Source: CAVWSM01 sp963757805 (lineage in GTDB: Bacteria; Actinomycetota; Actinomycetes; Jiangellales; Jiangellaceae). Taken from it: a stretch of DNA of 64,000 bases. Both the position numbers and the translations under genes were made by a program. The stretch is from assembly GCA_963757805.1 (NCBI GenBank), contig CAVWSM010000006.1, positions 1,364,001 to 1,428,000 on the forward strand, given 5' to 3'. This document shows positions 8,759 to 16,282 of the stretch, piece by piece (the first letter of the stretch is position 1; each line of letters starts with the position of its first letter). Below the pieces are notes generated by a model that had not been told where the DNA came from, did not search any database, and worked only from the letters and a program-made list of their open reading frames with translations.

Positions 8759-9247
8759 TCAGACGCTTACCCAGCTGGTCACAACACGCTCGGGCTCGTC
8801 GGCGAACTCGAGCGAGACCCGGATCGGCCCGGTCGGGCAGTCGTCGACGCGGAACCGGCCGAGATCGTCCGCGGTCGTTGTGACGTTGCCGCCCGGGTAG
8901 TCGACCGCGACACGCGCGGGACGTGGCGACACGATCTGCCCGAGCAGCCGCCGCCGCTCGCGGGCCTCCGCCACCTCGAGCACCAGTGTCGTGACACCAG
9001 CAGTGAAGGTGAGGATGCGCGGCGCGCGGTTGCCCGACCTCACAGCCATCGCCTCGAGCGCGGTGTCGCCGACCAGCTCAGCCAGCTCGGCGTCAACGGT
9101 GCGCCAGGTGTAGAGGCCTTTGATCTGCTCGACCAGCCGCTCGGGCATCGGGTCGGCTGCCGCCAAGGCGGCACCGAGCTCGGCGAGCAGTGCGTCGTCG
9201 TCGGCCGCGTGGCCACGGATCTCGGACTGGTTGTCACCGCGAGGCAT
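8759..9247 (-). CDS. Sigma-factor-linked protein with WRTVDAEL motif
   Basis: A 162-residue soluble protein, no TM or signal. The N-terminal half carries ALAAADPMPERLVEQIKG followed by TWRTVDAELAELVGD, a pattern I recall from actinobacterial proteins encoded next to ECF-like sigma factors. The C-terminal half is beta-rich (VTTLVLEVAEARERRRLLGQ, then GGNVTTTADDLGRFRVDD), resembling a carboxypeptidase-regulatory/Ig-like fold. ATG 9247 lies 11 bp after the sigma-gene stop, so it is cotranscribed. It may regulate or sense for the sigma factor, but no anti-sigma signature (ZAS zinc site) is visible. Function unknown. Confidence 0.65.
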   Translation of the reverse strand: MPRGDNQSEIRGHAADDDALLAELGAALAAADPMPERLVEQIKGLYTWRTVDAELAELVGDTALEAMAVRSGNRAPRILTFTAGVTTLVLEVAEARERRRLLGQIVSPRPARVAVDYPGGNVTTTADDLGRFRVDDCPTGPIRVSLEFADEPERVVTSWVSV

Positions 9248-9258
9248 CGTTGGCTCCG

Positions 9259-9933
9259 TCAAGGTGTGACGCCCGCAGCGGGCGACGCGACGAGGAACGC
9301 GCGCAGCTTTTCGAGGCAGCGCGCGCGGGTGGGGCCGATGCTGCCGACGGGGATCTCCAGCGCGGCAGAGACATCGGAGTAGCTCGGGCTGGGGTCGGCG
9401 CTGAGCATGCCCAGCAGCACCTGGCATCTCTCGGGAAGCTCACGGAACGCGGCGACCAGCGCCCGTCGCCGCTCGGACCGCAACAGTCGCTCCTCGGGGT
9501 CGCTGCCCTGCGCGGGCACGCGCAGCGACGCCTCCTGGCGGAGCTCCACGCTCTCGTCCGGCATCTCGCGGGCGCTGCGGCGCAACACTCGCAGTGCCTC
9601 GTGCCGACATGTGGAGGTGAGCCAGCCGCCCAGGTGCTCGGGCTCGCGCAGCTGGTCGAGGTGCTCCACGAGCCGCAACCACACGGTCTGCACGACATCG
9701 GCTGCGTCGGCGGAGCTCAGCCGGTGCCCGCGCACGATGGTCCACACCAACCGGCCATACCGGTCGACCAGGGTCTCCCAAGCGAAGCTGTCACCAGCAG
9801 CCGCGTCGTGGACCAGTTCCGTGGTCGTGGGCGATGCCAACCGAATCTCCCGTCGAGGACCGACCACGTCGTATCCGCGGTCGTATCCGGCAACGCTAGC
9901 GGTCGTCTGTACCGGGGCGTGCACTGTGGACAC
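9259..9933 (-). CDS. RNA polymerase sigma-70 family (ECF-like) factor
   Basis: A 224-residue sigma factor. Region 2 spans SFAWETLVDRYGRLVWTIVR to SADAADVVQTVWLRLVEHL, and region 4 spans ERRRALVAAFRELPERCQVLL to YSDVSAALEIPVGSIGPTRARCLEKL, with a helix-turn-helix. It would redirect RNA polymerase to an alternative regulon. Start GTG 9933 is chosen because AAGGGGG sits five bases upstream; the frame stays open further upstream without family similarity. Start codon and Shine-Dalgarno lie inside a perfect inverted repeat (see the separate entry), suggesting translational or transcriptional control. The gene heads a two-gene unit with the WRTVDAEL protein. Confidence 0.88.
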   Translation of the reverse strand: MSTVHAPVQTTASVAGYDRGYDVVGPRREIRLASPTTTELVHDAAAGDSFAWETLVDRYGRLVWTIVRGHRLSSADAADVVQTVWLRLVEHLDQLREPEHLGGWLTSTCRHEALRVLRRSAREMPDESVELRQEASLRVPAQGSDPEERLLRSERRRALVAAFRELPERCQVLLGMLSADPSPSYSDVSAALEIPVGSIGPTRARCLEKLRAFLVASPAAGVTP

Positions 9934-9958
9934 GATCCCCCTTGCGTGTCCACAGTGC
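9921..9958 (-). promoter_or_regulatory. 13-bp perfect inverted repeat enclosing the sigma-gene Shine-Dalgarno and start codon
   Basis: GCACTGTGGACAC (9921-9933) and GTGTCCACAGTGC (9946-9958) are exact reverse complements with a 12-nt spacer. In the mRNA the spacer holds AAGGGGG, the Shine-Dalgarno, and the 3' arm begins with the GTG start codon, so folding would pair the start codon. It could be a translation-blocking hairpin (for example thermo-responsive) or a dimeric repressor operator. Confidence 0.7.
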
Positions 9959-10333
9959 GAGCCGTTCCCCCGCCAGCGCCCGCAGCGGAGCCGCGTCATC
10001 CTGGCATCCGTACGATGCGTCGGCGTTGCCGGCGACGCGCCAACAGACCGTACAGATGCACGATCTGTGCGCGGCGCAGGCTGCGCTGGTCGGCCACCCC
10101 CGGAGCCGTTCCCCGGCCGGACCTGTTCGCTGACCCCCGTGTCTGCGGCATGGTCCACCCCCGTCTTTCGGGTTGCTGGCTCCGGCGAGATGAGCCGCTC
10201 GGGCTCACCTAATGGAAAAGAGTGAGAGGGGGGCCCGCTGATACGAGATCGGCCAACAATTTGGGGCGATCCCTGCCGAGGTGCCTGTTCTGCGCGCGAT
10301 CGGACTGCTGCGGATGCTCTGAGACGGATGTGG

Positions 10334-10353
10334 GGTTAACAGCCGGTTAACAG
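10334..10353. promoter_or_regulatory. Direct repeat GGTTAACAG x2, period 11 bp
   Basis: GGTTAACAG occurs at 10334-10342 and 10345-10353, exactly one helical turn apart. TAACAGC-N4-TAACAGA resembles the tandem TCACAGC repeats bound by mycobacterial PhoP-type (OmpR-family) regulators and the 11-bp repeats of Streptomyces PHO boxes. It is about 400 bp upstream of the sigma gene, so the target promoter is uncertain. Confidence 0.4.
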
Positions 10354-10385
10354 ATCGCTCCGCCGGGCTTGTCCGCGACAACCGC

Positions 10386-10439
10386 GATTGGCGCAGGGCC
10401 ACCCTCAGCCAACTGGGATTGGCGCAGGGGCACCCTCAG
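10386..10439. repeat. 23-bp direct repeat next to the sepH 3' end
   Basis: GATTGGCGCAGGGCCACCCT and following CAG (10386-10408) is repeated at 10417-10439 with one mismatch, period 31 bp. The second copy abuts the sepH stop codon. It looks like a local tandem duplication; no stem-loop of terminator strength is evident. Confidence 0.6.
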
Positions 10440-11363
10440 TCAGTCGGTGCGGCGACGCCGCCCAAACATGATCTCGTCCCAGGTCGGAACGCTCGCCCTG
10501 GCGCGGCGCGATCGCGCGCTGCCCGCAGCCTCGGTCTGCTCGCCACTGACCTCGATGTGGCTGGCGATGTCGCTGAGTCGCAGCCGGTCGGGTGAGGTGT
10601 CGTCGATGGCATCGCCGCCGGCCGCCGCCGCGGCTGGGGCTGCCGGCTCCTGCCAGGGCTCGTCGGCGGGCAGCTGGCGCTCGGTGGGCGCTGGTTCCTC
10701 GACACCTTCGGGCACGTCGGGTGCTTCGACGACGCTGGGTACGACGGCCAGCCGCGCTGGAGCCTGCCTGGCCGGGGTCGCGGGTGCTGGAGTCTCTCCG
10801 GCGAGGGCGCGGGCCGCGTCGTCGGCCGGGCTCACCGACCGGCCTGCCGGGTCGAACACCCAGGTGGCTGCCGTCATCTTGGCGCCGGCTCGCCAGGAGG
10901 TCGACACGACCCATCGGCCGTCGTCGCGCCGCCAGGCGTCCCAGCCGATGGTCTCGTCCTCGACGCCATCGGAATGCAGCCGGTGCTCCACCGTGTCGCC
11001 GAGCAGCGGCGCCGGGCCCTCGCCGCCCTGACGACGGATGGCCGTGCGCTGCGCGCGGTCGGCGATGTGCTCGCGTTCGGCGAGCACGGGGCTGGCATAC
11101 CGCATCACCCGCTCGGCCGGAATCCCGGCCACCGCGGCCACCTGCTCGACCGACTCGCCGGCGCGGACGCGGGCCTGGATGTCGCGGGGGCGCAACTGGC
11201 TGTCCATCTGGATCTCCAACTGGCCAAGCCGGGCGCGGTCCCCGCGCAGCGCGGCGTGCAGCCGTTCGTCGATGCGGACGGCGAACTCGGGCTCCTGCCC
11301 GTCACCGCGCAGGAGCAGGCGGGTCCCGTCCTCGCTGACCGCGATGAGTCTCAGCTCACGCAT
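10440..11363 (-). CDS. sepH: Septation protein SepH (DUF3071)
   Basis: A 307-residue actinobacterial cell-division protein. The N-terminal conserved domain begins MRELRLIAVSEDGTRLLLRG and contains a helix-turn-helix-like stretch, IQARVRAGESVEQVAAVAGI, followed by PAERVMRYASPVLAEREHIA, as in characterised SepH, which binds and stimulates assembly of FtsZ. The C-terminal part (from about 170) is low-complexity and rich in Ala, Pro and Glu, ending in a basic RRRR segment, the typical layout. ATG 11363 starts exactly at the conserved N-terminus. It stands alone, with the FAD oxidase gene upstream on the same strand. Confidence 0.93.
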   Translation of the reverse strand: MRELRLIAVSEDGTRLLLRGDGQEPEFAVRIDERLHAALRGDRARLGQLEIQMDSQLRPRDIQARVRAGESVEQVAAVAGIPAERVMRYASPVLAEREHIADRAQRTAIRRQGGEGPAPLLGDTVEHRLHSDGVEDETIGWDAWRRDDGRWVVSTSWRAGAKMTAATWVFDPAGRSVSPADDAARALAGETPAPATPARQAPARLAVVPSVVEAPDVPEGVEEPAPTERQLPADEPWQEPAAPAAAAAGGDAIDDTSPDRLRLSDIASHIEVSGEQTEAAGSARSRRARASVPTWDEIMFGRRRRTD

Positions 11364-11449
11364 GCTCGGCCTCCCGGGTCTCCTGGCATCCATCCTTACG
11401 GCGGCCGCGGGCGAGACCAAGCCGCCATGCCGAGAGGCGAAAGAGATTC

Positions 11450-12745
11450 TCAGGGCAGCACGCGGTCGAGGTAGCCGTTGGCGAACCGCCGGTCGGGATC
11501 GACCCTCTCACGCACCTTGATCGCGTCGGCCCACCGTGGATACTGCTCGGCGAGATAGCCCGCGTCCCGCGAGTGCAGCTTGCCCCAATGCGGTCGGCCG
11601 AGGTGCGAGACGAATAACTCCTCGCAGGCCGCGAAGTACGCCTGCCAGTCGCTCGACGGCAGCGCGTGCACGGCGACGTAGGCCGTGTCGCGTCCGTACG
11701 CCGTCGACAGCCAGACGTCGTCGGCGGGGGCAAACCGCACCTGCACGGGGACCCCGATGCGCCACGGACCATCAACGACGAGGCGTTGCAGTGCCGAAAG
11801 AGCGGGGACGGCGTGCTCGCGCGGCAACGCGAACTCCATTTCGACGAAGCGGAAGAGTCGTTCGCTGGTGCAGACGTTGGGCGGGGTATCGATGTAGTCG
11901 CGGCCGGAGATGAGCCGACCGGTGACACGGTTGATCGTTCGTACGGCCTTGGGCGCGGCCCGGCCGAGGTGCAGGGCGGAGCCGAGCACGTAGTTCTCCA
12001 GGACTCGCCCCTCCCACCAAGCCCACGCCCGGGGCAGCGGTCGAAGCGGCTCGGAAGTTCGGTTGTTGCGCTTGACCTGCATGTCGTCGGTGAACGGGAT
12101 CCAGTGCAGGTCGACGTGCTCATTGGCTGCGACCAGGGCGGGCAATGTCTCGAGCGTCTGGGCGAATGAGCCGCGCTCTTCTCGCGCGTGCAGCAGATAT
12201 GCCGGTTCGACGGCGAAGGTGACAGCCGTGATGATGCCGAACGCGCCGAGCCCCAAGCGAGCCGCGGCGAACAACTCGGGCTCCTCGCGAGCCGAGCACG
12301 TCACCACCGAACCGTCGGCGAGCACCAGCTCCAGTTCTGCCACCTGCGCGGCCAGGCCAGCGCTGTCCCGCCCGGTGCCGTGCGTGCCGGTGGAAATGGC
12401 GCCGGAGACGGTCTGGTAAGCGACGTCGCCCATGTTGGTCAGCGCCAGTCCATGCGCGTGCAAGATCGTGTTGAGCCGGTGCAGGGGCATGCCCGCGTCG
12501 ACGGTGACCGTGTCGGCCTCGCGGTCGATGCGCCGAAGCCCGGACAGCCGGCTGAGGTCGACCCGTACGCCATCGGTGGCGGCGATCGGCGTGAACGAGT
12601 GCCCGCTGCCGACCGGTTTGACCGGGAGTCCGTCGCGACCGGCAGCCTTGACCAGGTCGACGACTTCGGACACCGACTGCGGCACCTCGACGCGGGTGGC
12701 CGCCGCCGAGACGTTGCCTGCCCAGTTCCGCCAGCGCACATTCAC
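11450..12745 (-). CDS. FAD-linked D-arabinono-1,4-lactone oxidase-family oxidoreductase
   Basis: A 431-residue two-domain sugar-lactone oxidase. The FAD-binding (PCMH-type) domain occupies about residues 14-180, with VKPVGSGHSFTPIAATDG and GAISTGTHGTG as cofactor-binding segments. The C-terminal ALO domain carries the family motif around HWGKLHS and ends RVDPDRRFANGYLDRVL. Relatives oxidise aldono-1,4-lactones or polyols (alditol oxidase) with O2 or another acceptor; the substrate is not determinable. No signal peptide. The ATG at 12745 overlaps the stop of the upstream MFS gene (ATGA), so the two are coupled. Confidence 0.88.
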   Translation of the reverse strand: MNVRWRNWAGNVSAAATRVEVPQSVSEVVDLVKAAGRDGLPVKPVGSGHSFTPIAATDGVRVDLSRLSGLRRIDREADTVTVDAGMPLHRLNTILHAHGLALTNMGDVAYQTVSGAISTGTHGTGRDSAGLAAQVAELELVLADGSVVTCSAREEPELFAAARLGLGAFGIITAVTFAVEPAYLLHAREERGSFAQTLETLPALVAANEHVDLHWIPFTDDMQVKRNNRTSEPLRPLPRAWAWWEGRVLENYVLGSALHLGRAAPKAVRTINRVTGRLISGRDYIDTPPNVCTSERLFRFVEMEFALPREHAVPALSALQRLVVDGPWRIGVPVQVRFAPADDVWLSTAYGRDTAYVAVHALPSSDWQAYFAACEELFVSHLGRPHWGKLHSRDAGYLAEQYPRWADAIKVRERVDPDRRFANGYLDRVLP

Positions 12746-13953
12746 GCGCGCACTCTGTCACGACCGGTCTGCGGCAGGACAAGTCGGCTGGCTGCGATGG
12801 CGGTGGCGAATAGGCCCGAGACCAGCGCCACGCCGTACGCCGGGGAGGCGCCCTCGTTGTCGATGACGACCCCTGTCACGCTGGCGGCGAGCGCGACTCC
12901 GGCGCCAAGGGCGGTGGAGACCCACGCCAGGCCTTCGGTGAGGCGCGACGGTGGCACTCCCCGCTCGACGAGCGTGTTGCCCGTGATCAAGGTTGGCGAG
13001 ATCGCGAACCCTGCCACGAACACGACGACGGCGAGCACGGCAGGCGACTCGATCAACGGCAGAGGGCTCAGCGCCACGGTGAGAATGGCCATGCCGATCA
13101 GGAAGCGCACGTTGGCCGTACCACGCAGTCGTCGTATCGCGCCGAACACGACGCCCGAGACCAGGCTGCCGAACGCGAACGACGCGAGCAGCCAGCCGGC
13201 CATCGCCGGCCGCCCGTCCTCCTCGCTGAAGGCCACCGTCGCCACCTCGACGCAGCCGAACATGCCGCCCATGAAGACGAAGGCAAGCACCAGAGGTGCG
13301 AGCGTCTCGATCGGCAGCCTGTCGCGACGGCCCTCGTCGTCCCGCGCCCGCTGCGGAACAGGTTGCGTGCTGCGCAGTGCCGCGAACGCGAGGCCACCGC
13401 CTACGCTGAGCAGCATCGCCAGCCCGAGGCCGGCCGCCGGGACCGGCCCGATGGTGAGAACCGTCACCAGCACCGGGCCTACGACGAACACGACCTCGTC
13501 GAACACGGACTCGAGTGAGTACGCGGTGTGCAGGCGCATCGACCCCGAGGTGATCCCCGCCCAGCGGGCCCGCACCATCGCACCGATCTGCGGCAGGGTC
13601 GCCCCCGCGATCGTCGTCAGCACCCCCAGCACGACGGGCGGCGCATCGTTGAGGGTGAGCACGATGAACGCCGTCAGCGCCACGCCGTGGATCAGAACGG
13701 TGGGGACCAGCAGCCGGGCCTGGCCGATCCGGTCGGCAAGCCGCGCCTGCACCGGCCCGCCGGCTGCGGCGCCGATGATCGCGACGGCGGAGACGGCCCC
13801 GGCAACGCCGTACGACCCGGTCTCCCGCTCGACCAGCAGCACGATCCCGATGCCGAGCATCGATATCGGGAGGCGGGCGACGACCCCGACCAGCGAGAAC
13901 GCCAGGGCGCCCGGCTCGCGCAGCACGGTCGCGTACGCCCCGAGCCCCTGCAT
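12742..13953 (-). CDS. MFS transporter
   Basis: A 403-residue major-facilitator protein with about 12 hydrophobic segments. Motif A-like VQARLADRIGQARLL (loop 2-3) and a central basic loop RARDDEGRRDRLPIET separating the two six-helix halves are visible. It resembles uncharacterised actinobacterial MFS proteins located next to ferrochelatase genes; the substrate is unknown. ATG 13953 (MQGLGAYATVLREPG) is chosen because upstream in-frame sequence is hydrophilic and overlaps the divergent ferrochelatase promoter. It is translationally coupled to the lactone oxidase gene downstream. Confidence 0.82.
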   Translation of the reverse strand: MQGLGAYATVLREPGALAFSLVGVVARLPISMLGIGIVLLVERETGSYGVAGAVSAVAIIGAAAGGPVQARLADRIGQARLLVPTVLIHGVALTAFIVLTLNDAPPVVLGVLTTIAGATLPQIGAMVRARWAGITSGSMRLHTAYSLESVFDEVVFVVGPVLVTVLTIGPVPAAGLGLAMLLSVGGGLAFAALRSTQPVPQRARDDEGRRDRLPIETLAPLVLAFVFMGGMFGCVEVATVAFSEEDGRPAMAGWLLASFAFGSLVSGVVFGAIRRLRGTANVRFLIGMAILTVALSPLPLIESPAVLAVVVFVAGFAISPTLITGNTLVERGVPPSRLTEGLAWVSTALGAGVALAASVTGVVIDNEGASPAYGVALVSGLFATAIAASRLVLPQTGRDRVRA

Positions 13954-14067
13954 GGTCAGCAGCCTCCTCAGGAGTAGGTACTGGCCCCAGCAAGGGTAGG
14001 CAACAGACGGCGCAGGCACCCGCTCCTTTTCCGCCCGGCCGCGGGTTGGTGATCGTCGCTTGGGAGG

Positions 14068-15186
14068 ATGGCGGGTATGAAGGACGCCAGGCCGTACGAC
14101 GCGTTGCTGCTCGTGTCGTTTGGGGGACCGGAGGAGCCCGCGGAGGTGATGCCATTCCTTGAGCGCGTCACCGCTGGCCGCGGAGTTCCGCGTGCGCGAC
14201 TCGTGGAGGTGGCCGAGCACTACGAGCGCTTCGGCGGGCGCAGCCCGATCAACGACCAGAACCGCGCACTCATCGCGGCGGTCGAGGCGGACTTCGGCTC
14301 GGCGGGGATCGATCTGCCCGTCTACTTCGGCAACCGCAACAGCGAGCCCTTTCTCGCCGAGACGCTGCGCGCGATGGCCGTCGACGGCGTGCGGCGTGCA
14401 GCGGCGTTTGTCACGAGCGCCTACTCGTCATACTCGGGCTGCCGGCAGTATCGGGAGGACTTCTTCATGGCGACGGTCGAGGCTGGCCCGGACGCGCCGG
14501 AGCTTGACCGGCTCAGGCACTACTTCAACCACCCGGGTTTCGTGGCTGCCAACGTCGACGCACTCGTGACCGCGGTCGAGTCGCTTCCGGCGGCCGTACG
14601 TGTTGACGCGCGCGTCGCCTTCGTCACCCACTCGATCCCCACTGCGATGAACGACGCAAGCGGGCCGGACGGCGGGGCGTACGTCGCGCAGCATGAGACG
14701 ACCGCCACGGAGGTCGCGCGGGCTGCTGCGGCCCGACTCGGCCGCGAGCTTTCGTGGGACCTGGTCTACTGCAGCCGCAGCGGCTCGCCCGAGGTCCCAT
14801 GGTTGGAGCCCGACATCAATGACCATCTGGAGACCCTTGCCGGCGCCGAAGTTCCAGCCGTGGTGCTGGCGCCGATCGGGTTCATCTCCGACCACATGGA
14901 GGTCGTGTTCGACCTGGACACCCAGGCAATGCAGACCGCGGAGCGACTCGCCCTGACCGCCGTGCGCGCCGCCACGGCCGGTACGCATCCAGCCTTTGTA
15001 TCCGCGATCCGCGATCTGCTCCTGGAGCGCGCGGCTGCGGAACGTGGCGACCCGGTAATCCGGTCGGCCGTGGGCACACTCGCCGCAGCGCACGACATCT
15101 GTCCAGTCGGCTGTTGTCGCAACCTGCGCGGCGAGGTGCCGACGCTGTGTGGAGTCGGCGACGTGCGGCCGGTCGTCGCGTCATGA
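14068..15186 (+). CDS. hemH: Ferrochelatase (coproporphyrin-type, Fe-S cluster form)
   Basis: A 372-residue chelatase inserting Fe2+ into a porphyrin late in heme synthesis. Conserved motifs are LLLVSFGGPEEP (N-terminus), YFGNRNSEPFL, the catalytic His in VTHSIPTAMN, and the metal-site Glu in GFISDHMEVVFDLD. The C-terminus ends with CPVGCCRNLRGEVPTLCG, cysteines like those ligating the [2Fe-2S] cluster in actinobacterial enzymes. Actinobacteria generally use the coproporphyrin-dependent pathway, so the product may be CpfC. ATG 14068 or 14077 can start it. It overlaps the next gene by ATGA. Confidence 0.93.
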   Translation: MAGMKDARPYDALLLVSFGGPEEPAEVMPFLERVTAGRGVPRARLVEVAEHYERFGGRSPINDQNRALIAAVEADFGSAGIDLPVYFGNRNSEPFLAETLRAMAVDGVRRAAAFVTSAYSSYSGCRQYREDFFMATVEAGPDAPELDRLRHYFNHPGFVAANVDALVTAVESLPAAVRVDARVAFVTHSIPTAMNDASGPDGGAYVAQHETTATEVARAAAARLGRELSWDLVYCSRSGSPEVPWLEPDINDHLETLAGAEVPAVVLAPIGFISDHMEVVFDLDTQAMQTAERLALTAVRAATAGTHPAFVSAIRDLLLERAAAERGDPVIRSAVGTLAAAHDICPVGCCRNLRGEVPTLCGVGDVRPVVAS

Positions 15187-15986
15187 CGAGCGCGCCGGCC
15201 AGCCACGACGTCGCGCTCGCCGATCTCGCCGAGGCCGTAGCCCGCGAGGCGGGGGAGCTGGTGCTCGCTCGGCGGCGGTCGCACACGGTGACGGTGGCCG
15301 CGACCAAGTCAACAGACCTCGACATCGTGACCGAGTCCGACCGCGCGTCCGAGCAGCTTATCCGCAGCCGCCTGCTCGATGCGCGCCCGAACGACGCGGT
15401 CCTCGGCGAGGAGCAGGGCACCACGTCCGGAAGCTCGGGCATCACTTGGGTCGTCGACCCGATCGACGGCACCGTCAACTACCTGTACGGCATTCCTGCC
15501 TACGCAGTGTCGATCGCCGCTGTCGACATCGAGGGCGGCCTCGTCGGAGTCGTGTTCAACCCGGCGACGGGCGAGCTGTGGCGCGCTGTTCGCGGCGGTG
15601 GCGCGTTTCTCGACGACCTGCCCATAGCCGCGTCGACACGCTCTGAGCTTGCCGAGTCACTGATCGGCACCGGCTTCGCCTACGACGTGGCCGTCCGTGT
15701 CGGGCAGGGCGCAGCGGTTGCCGCTCTGCTGCCGCGCGTGCGGGACATCCGGCGCGCCGGCGCAGCAGCACTGGACCTGTGCGCCGTGGCCTGCGGGCGG
15801 CTCGACGGCTACTTCGAGCAGGGGCTCGCACCGTGGGACCTCGCAGCGGGACGGCTGATCGCCGAGGAGGCCGGCGCCGTGGTCGGCGGGCTGCGCGACG
15901 AAGGGCCCGGGGCTCGCATGGTTGTTGCAGCCGGGCCTGCCCTCTTCCCGCGGCTGCAGGCGGTGCTGGTCGAGCTCGGCGCCTGA
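15183..15986 (+). CDS. Inositol monophosphatase-family phosphatase
   Basis: A 267-residue Mg2+-dependent phosphatase of the IMPase/FBPase superfamily. Metal-binding motifs are present in order: LGEEQGTTSG, WVVDPIDGTVNYLYG and APWDLAAGRLI; DLDIVTESDRASE corresponds to the N-terminal mobile loop. Actinobacterial relatives hydrolyse inositol phosphate, or histidinol phosphate in some lineages; the substrate is not decided by sequence. ATG 15183 overlaps the ferrochelatase stop, giving a two-gene operon. A 26-bp tandem duplication begins at the stop codon region. Confidence 0.88.
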   Translation: MTSAPASHDVALADLAEAVAREAGELVLARRRSHTVTVAATKSTDLDIVTESDRASEQLIRSRLLDARPNDAVLGEEQGTTSGSSGITWVVDPIDGTVNYLYGIPAYAVSIAAVDIEGGLVGVVFNPATGELWRAVRGGGAFLDDLPIAASTRSELAESLIGTGFAYDVAVRVGQGAAVAALLPRVRDIRRAGAAALDLCAVACGRLDGYFEQGLAPWDLAAGRLIAEEAGAVVGGLRDEGPGARMVVAAGPALFPRLQAVLVELGA

Positions 15987-16028
15987 GCTGCTCTCCCAAA
16001 TCCGGCGCCTGAACCACCCTCCCAACTC
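15977..16028. repeat. 26-bp imperfect tandem duplication across the IMPase stop
   Basis: CGGCGCCTGA followed by a CTCCCAA-containing tail (15977-16002) recurs at 16003-16028. The first ten bases are identical, the remainder partly diverged. The first copy contains the last codons and TGA stop of the phosphatase gene, so the duplication leaves the protein intact. Confidence 0.5.
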
Positions 16029-16282
16029 TGACCCTGAAGTCCCGGTCGAGCCAGGCGGAGGTGGTAGGGGTCCGTGGCGTATGAGGATCTGCCATTGCAA
16101 GGACCAGCAAATCGCCACGCTCCCGGGCGACACTCCTTTCGGCGGCAGGTTCGGGCTCTCTGCTAGGCGCGGCGGGCTGTTCGAGGAGCATCGTCGGCGG
16201 CACAACGGGCATCGGGGTAACTTGCTGTCGCTATTTGGCACGGAGTTACCCCGATGGCGCTGCAGGCGGGGAGGGGAGTGGC
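15987..16282. other. Intergenic region between IMPase and ABC permease genes
   Basis: About 296 bp between convergent genes. I see no coding region. It contains the second copy of the 26-bp duplication on the left and a perfect 12-bp inverted repeat at 16211-16255 on the right that probably serves as a shared terminator. The central 170 bp has no recognisable feature. Confidence 0.6.
16211..16255. terminator. 12-bp perfect inverted repeat between convergent genes
   Basis: ATCGGGGTAACT (16211-16222) and AGTTACCCCGAT (16244-16255) are exact reverse complements with a 21-nt loop. It sits between two convergent gene ends, as a bidirectional terminator would. There is no flanking T-tract, as is common in actinomycetes. 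Confidence 0.5.

Larger units (their letters stand above)
9959..10439. other. 480-bp intergenic region upstream of the sigma gene
   Basis: No convincing coding region on either strand. It lies between the sigma-gene start and the sepH stop. It holds an 11-bp-period direct repeat (10334-10353) and a 23-bp direct repeat (10386-10439), described separately, and a small GC-rich hairpin around 10017-10039. The rest shows nothing I can interpret. Confidence 0.6.

Noticed and set aside
12188..13999. 603-codon plus-strand frame over the MFS and oxidase genes
   Set aside because: Low-complexity Thr/Ser/Arg composition without domains; both minus-strand genes are well supported.
16211..16255. Miniature inverted-repeat element
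   Set aside because: No target-site duplication and the interior is only 21 nt; position between convergent genes fits a terminator better.
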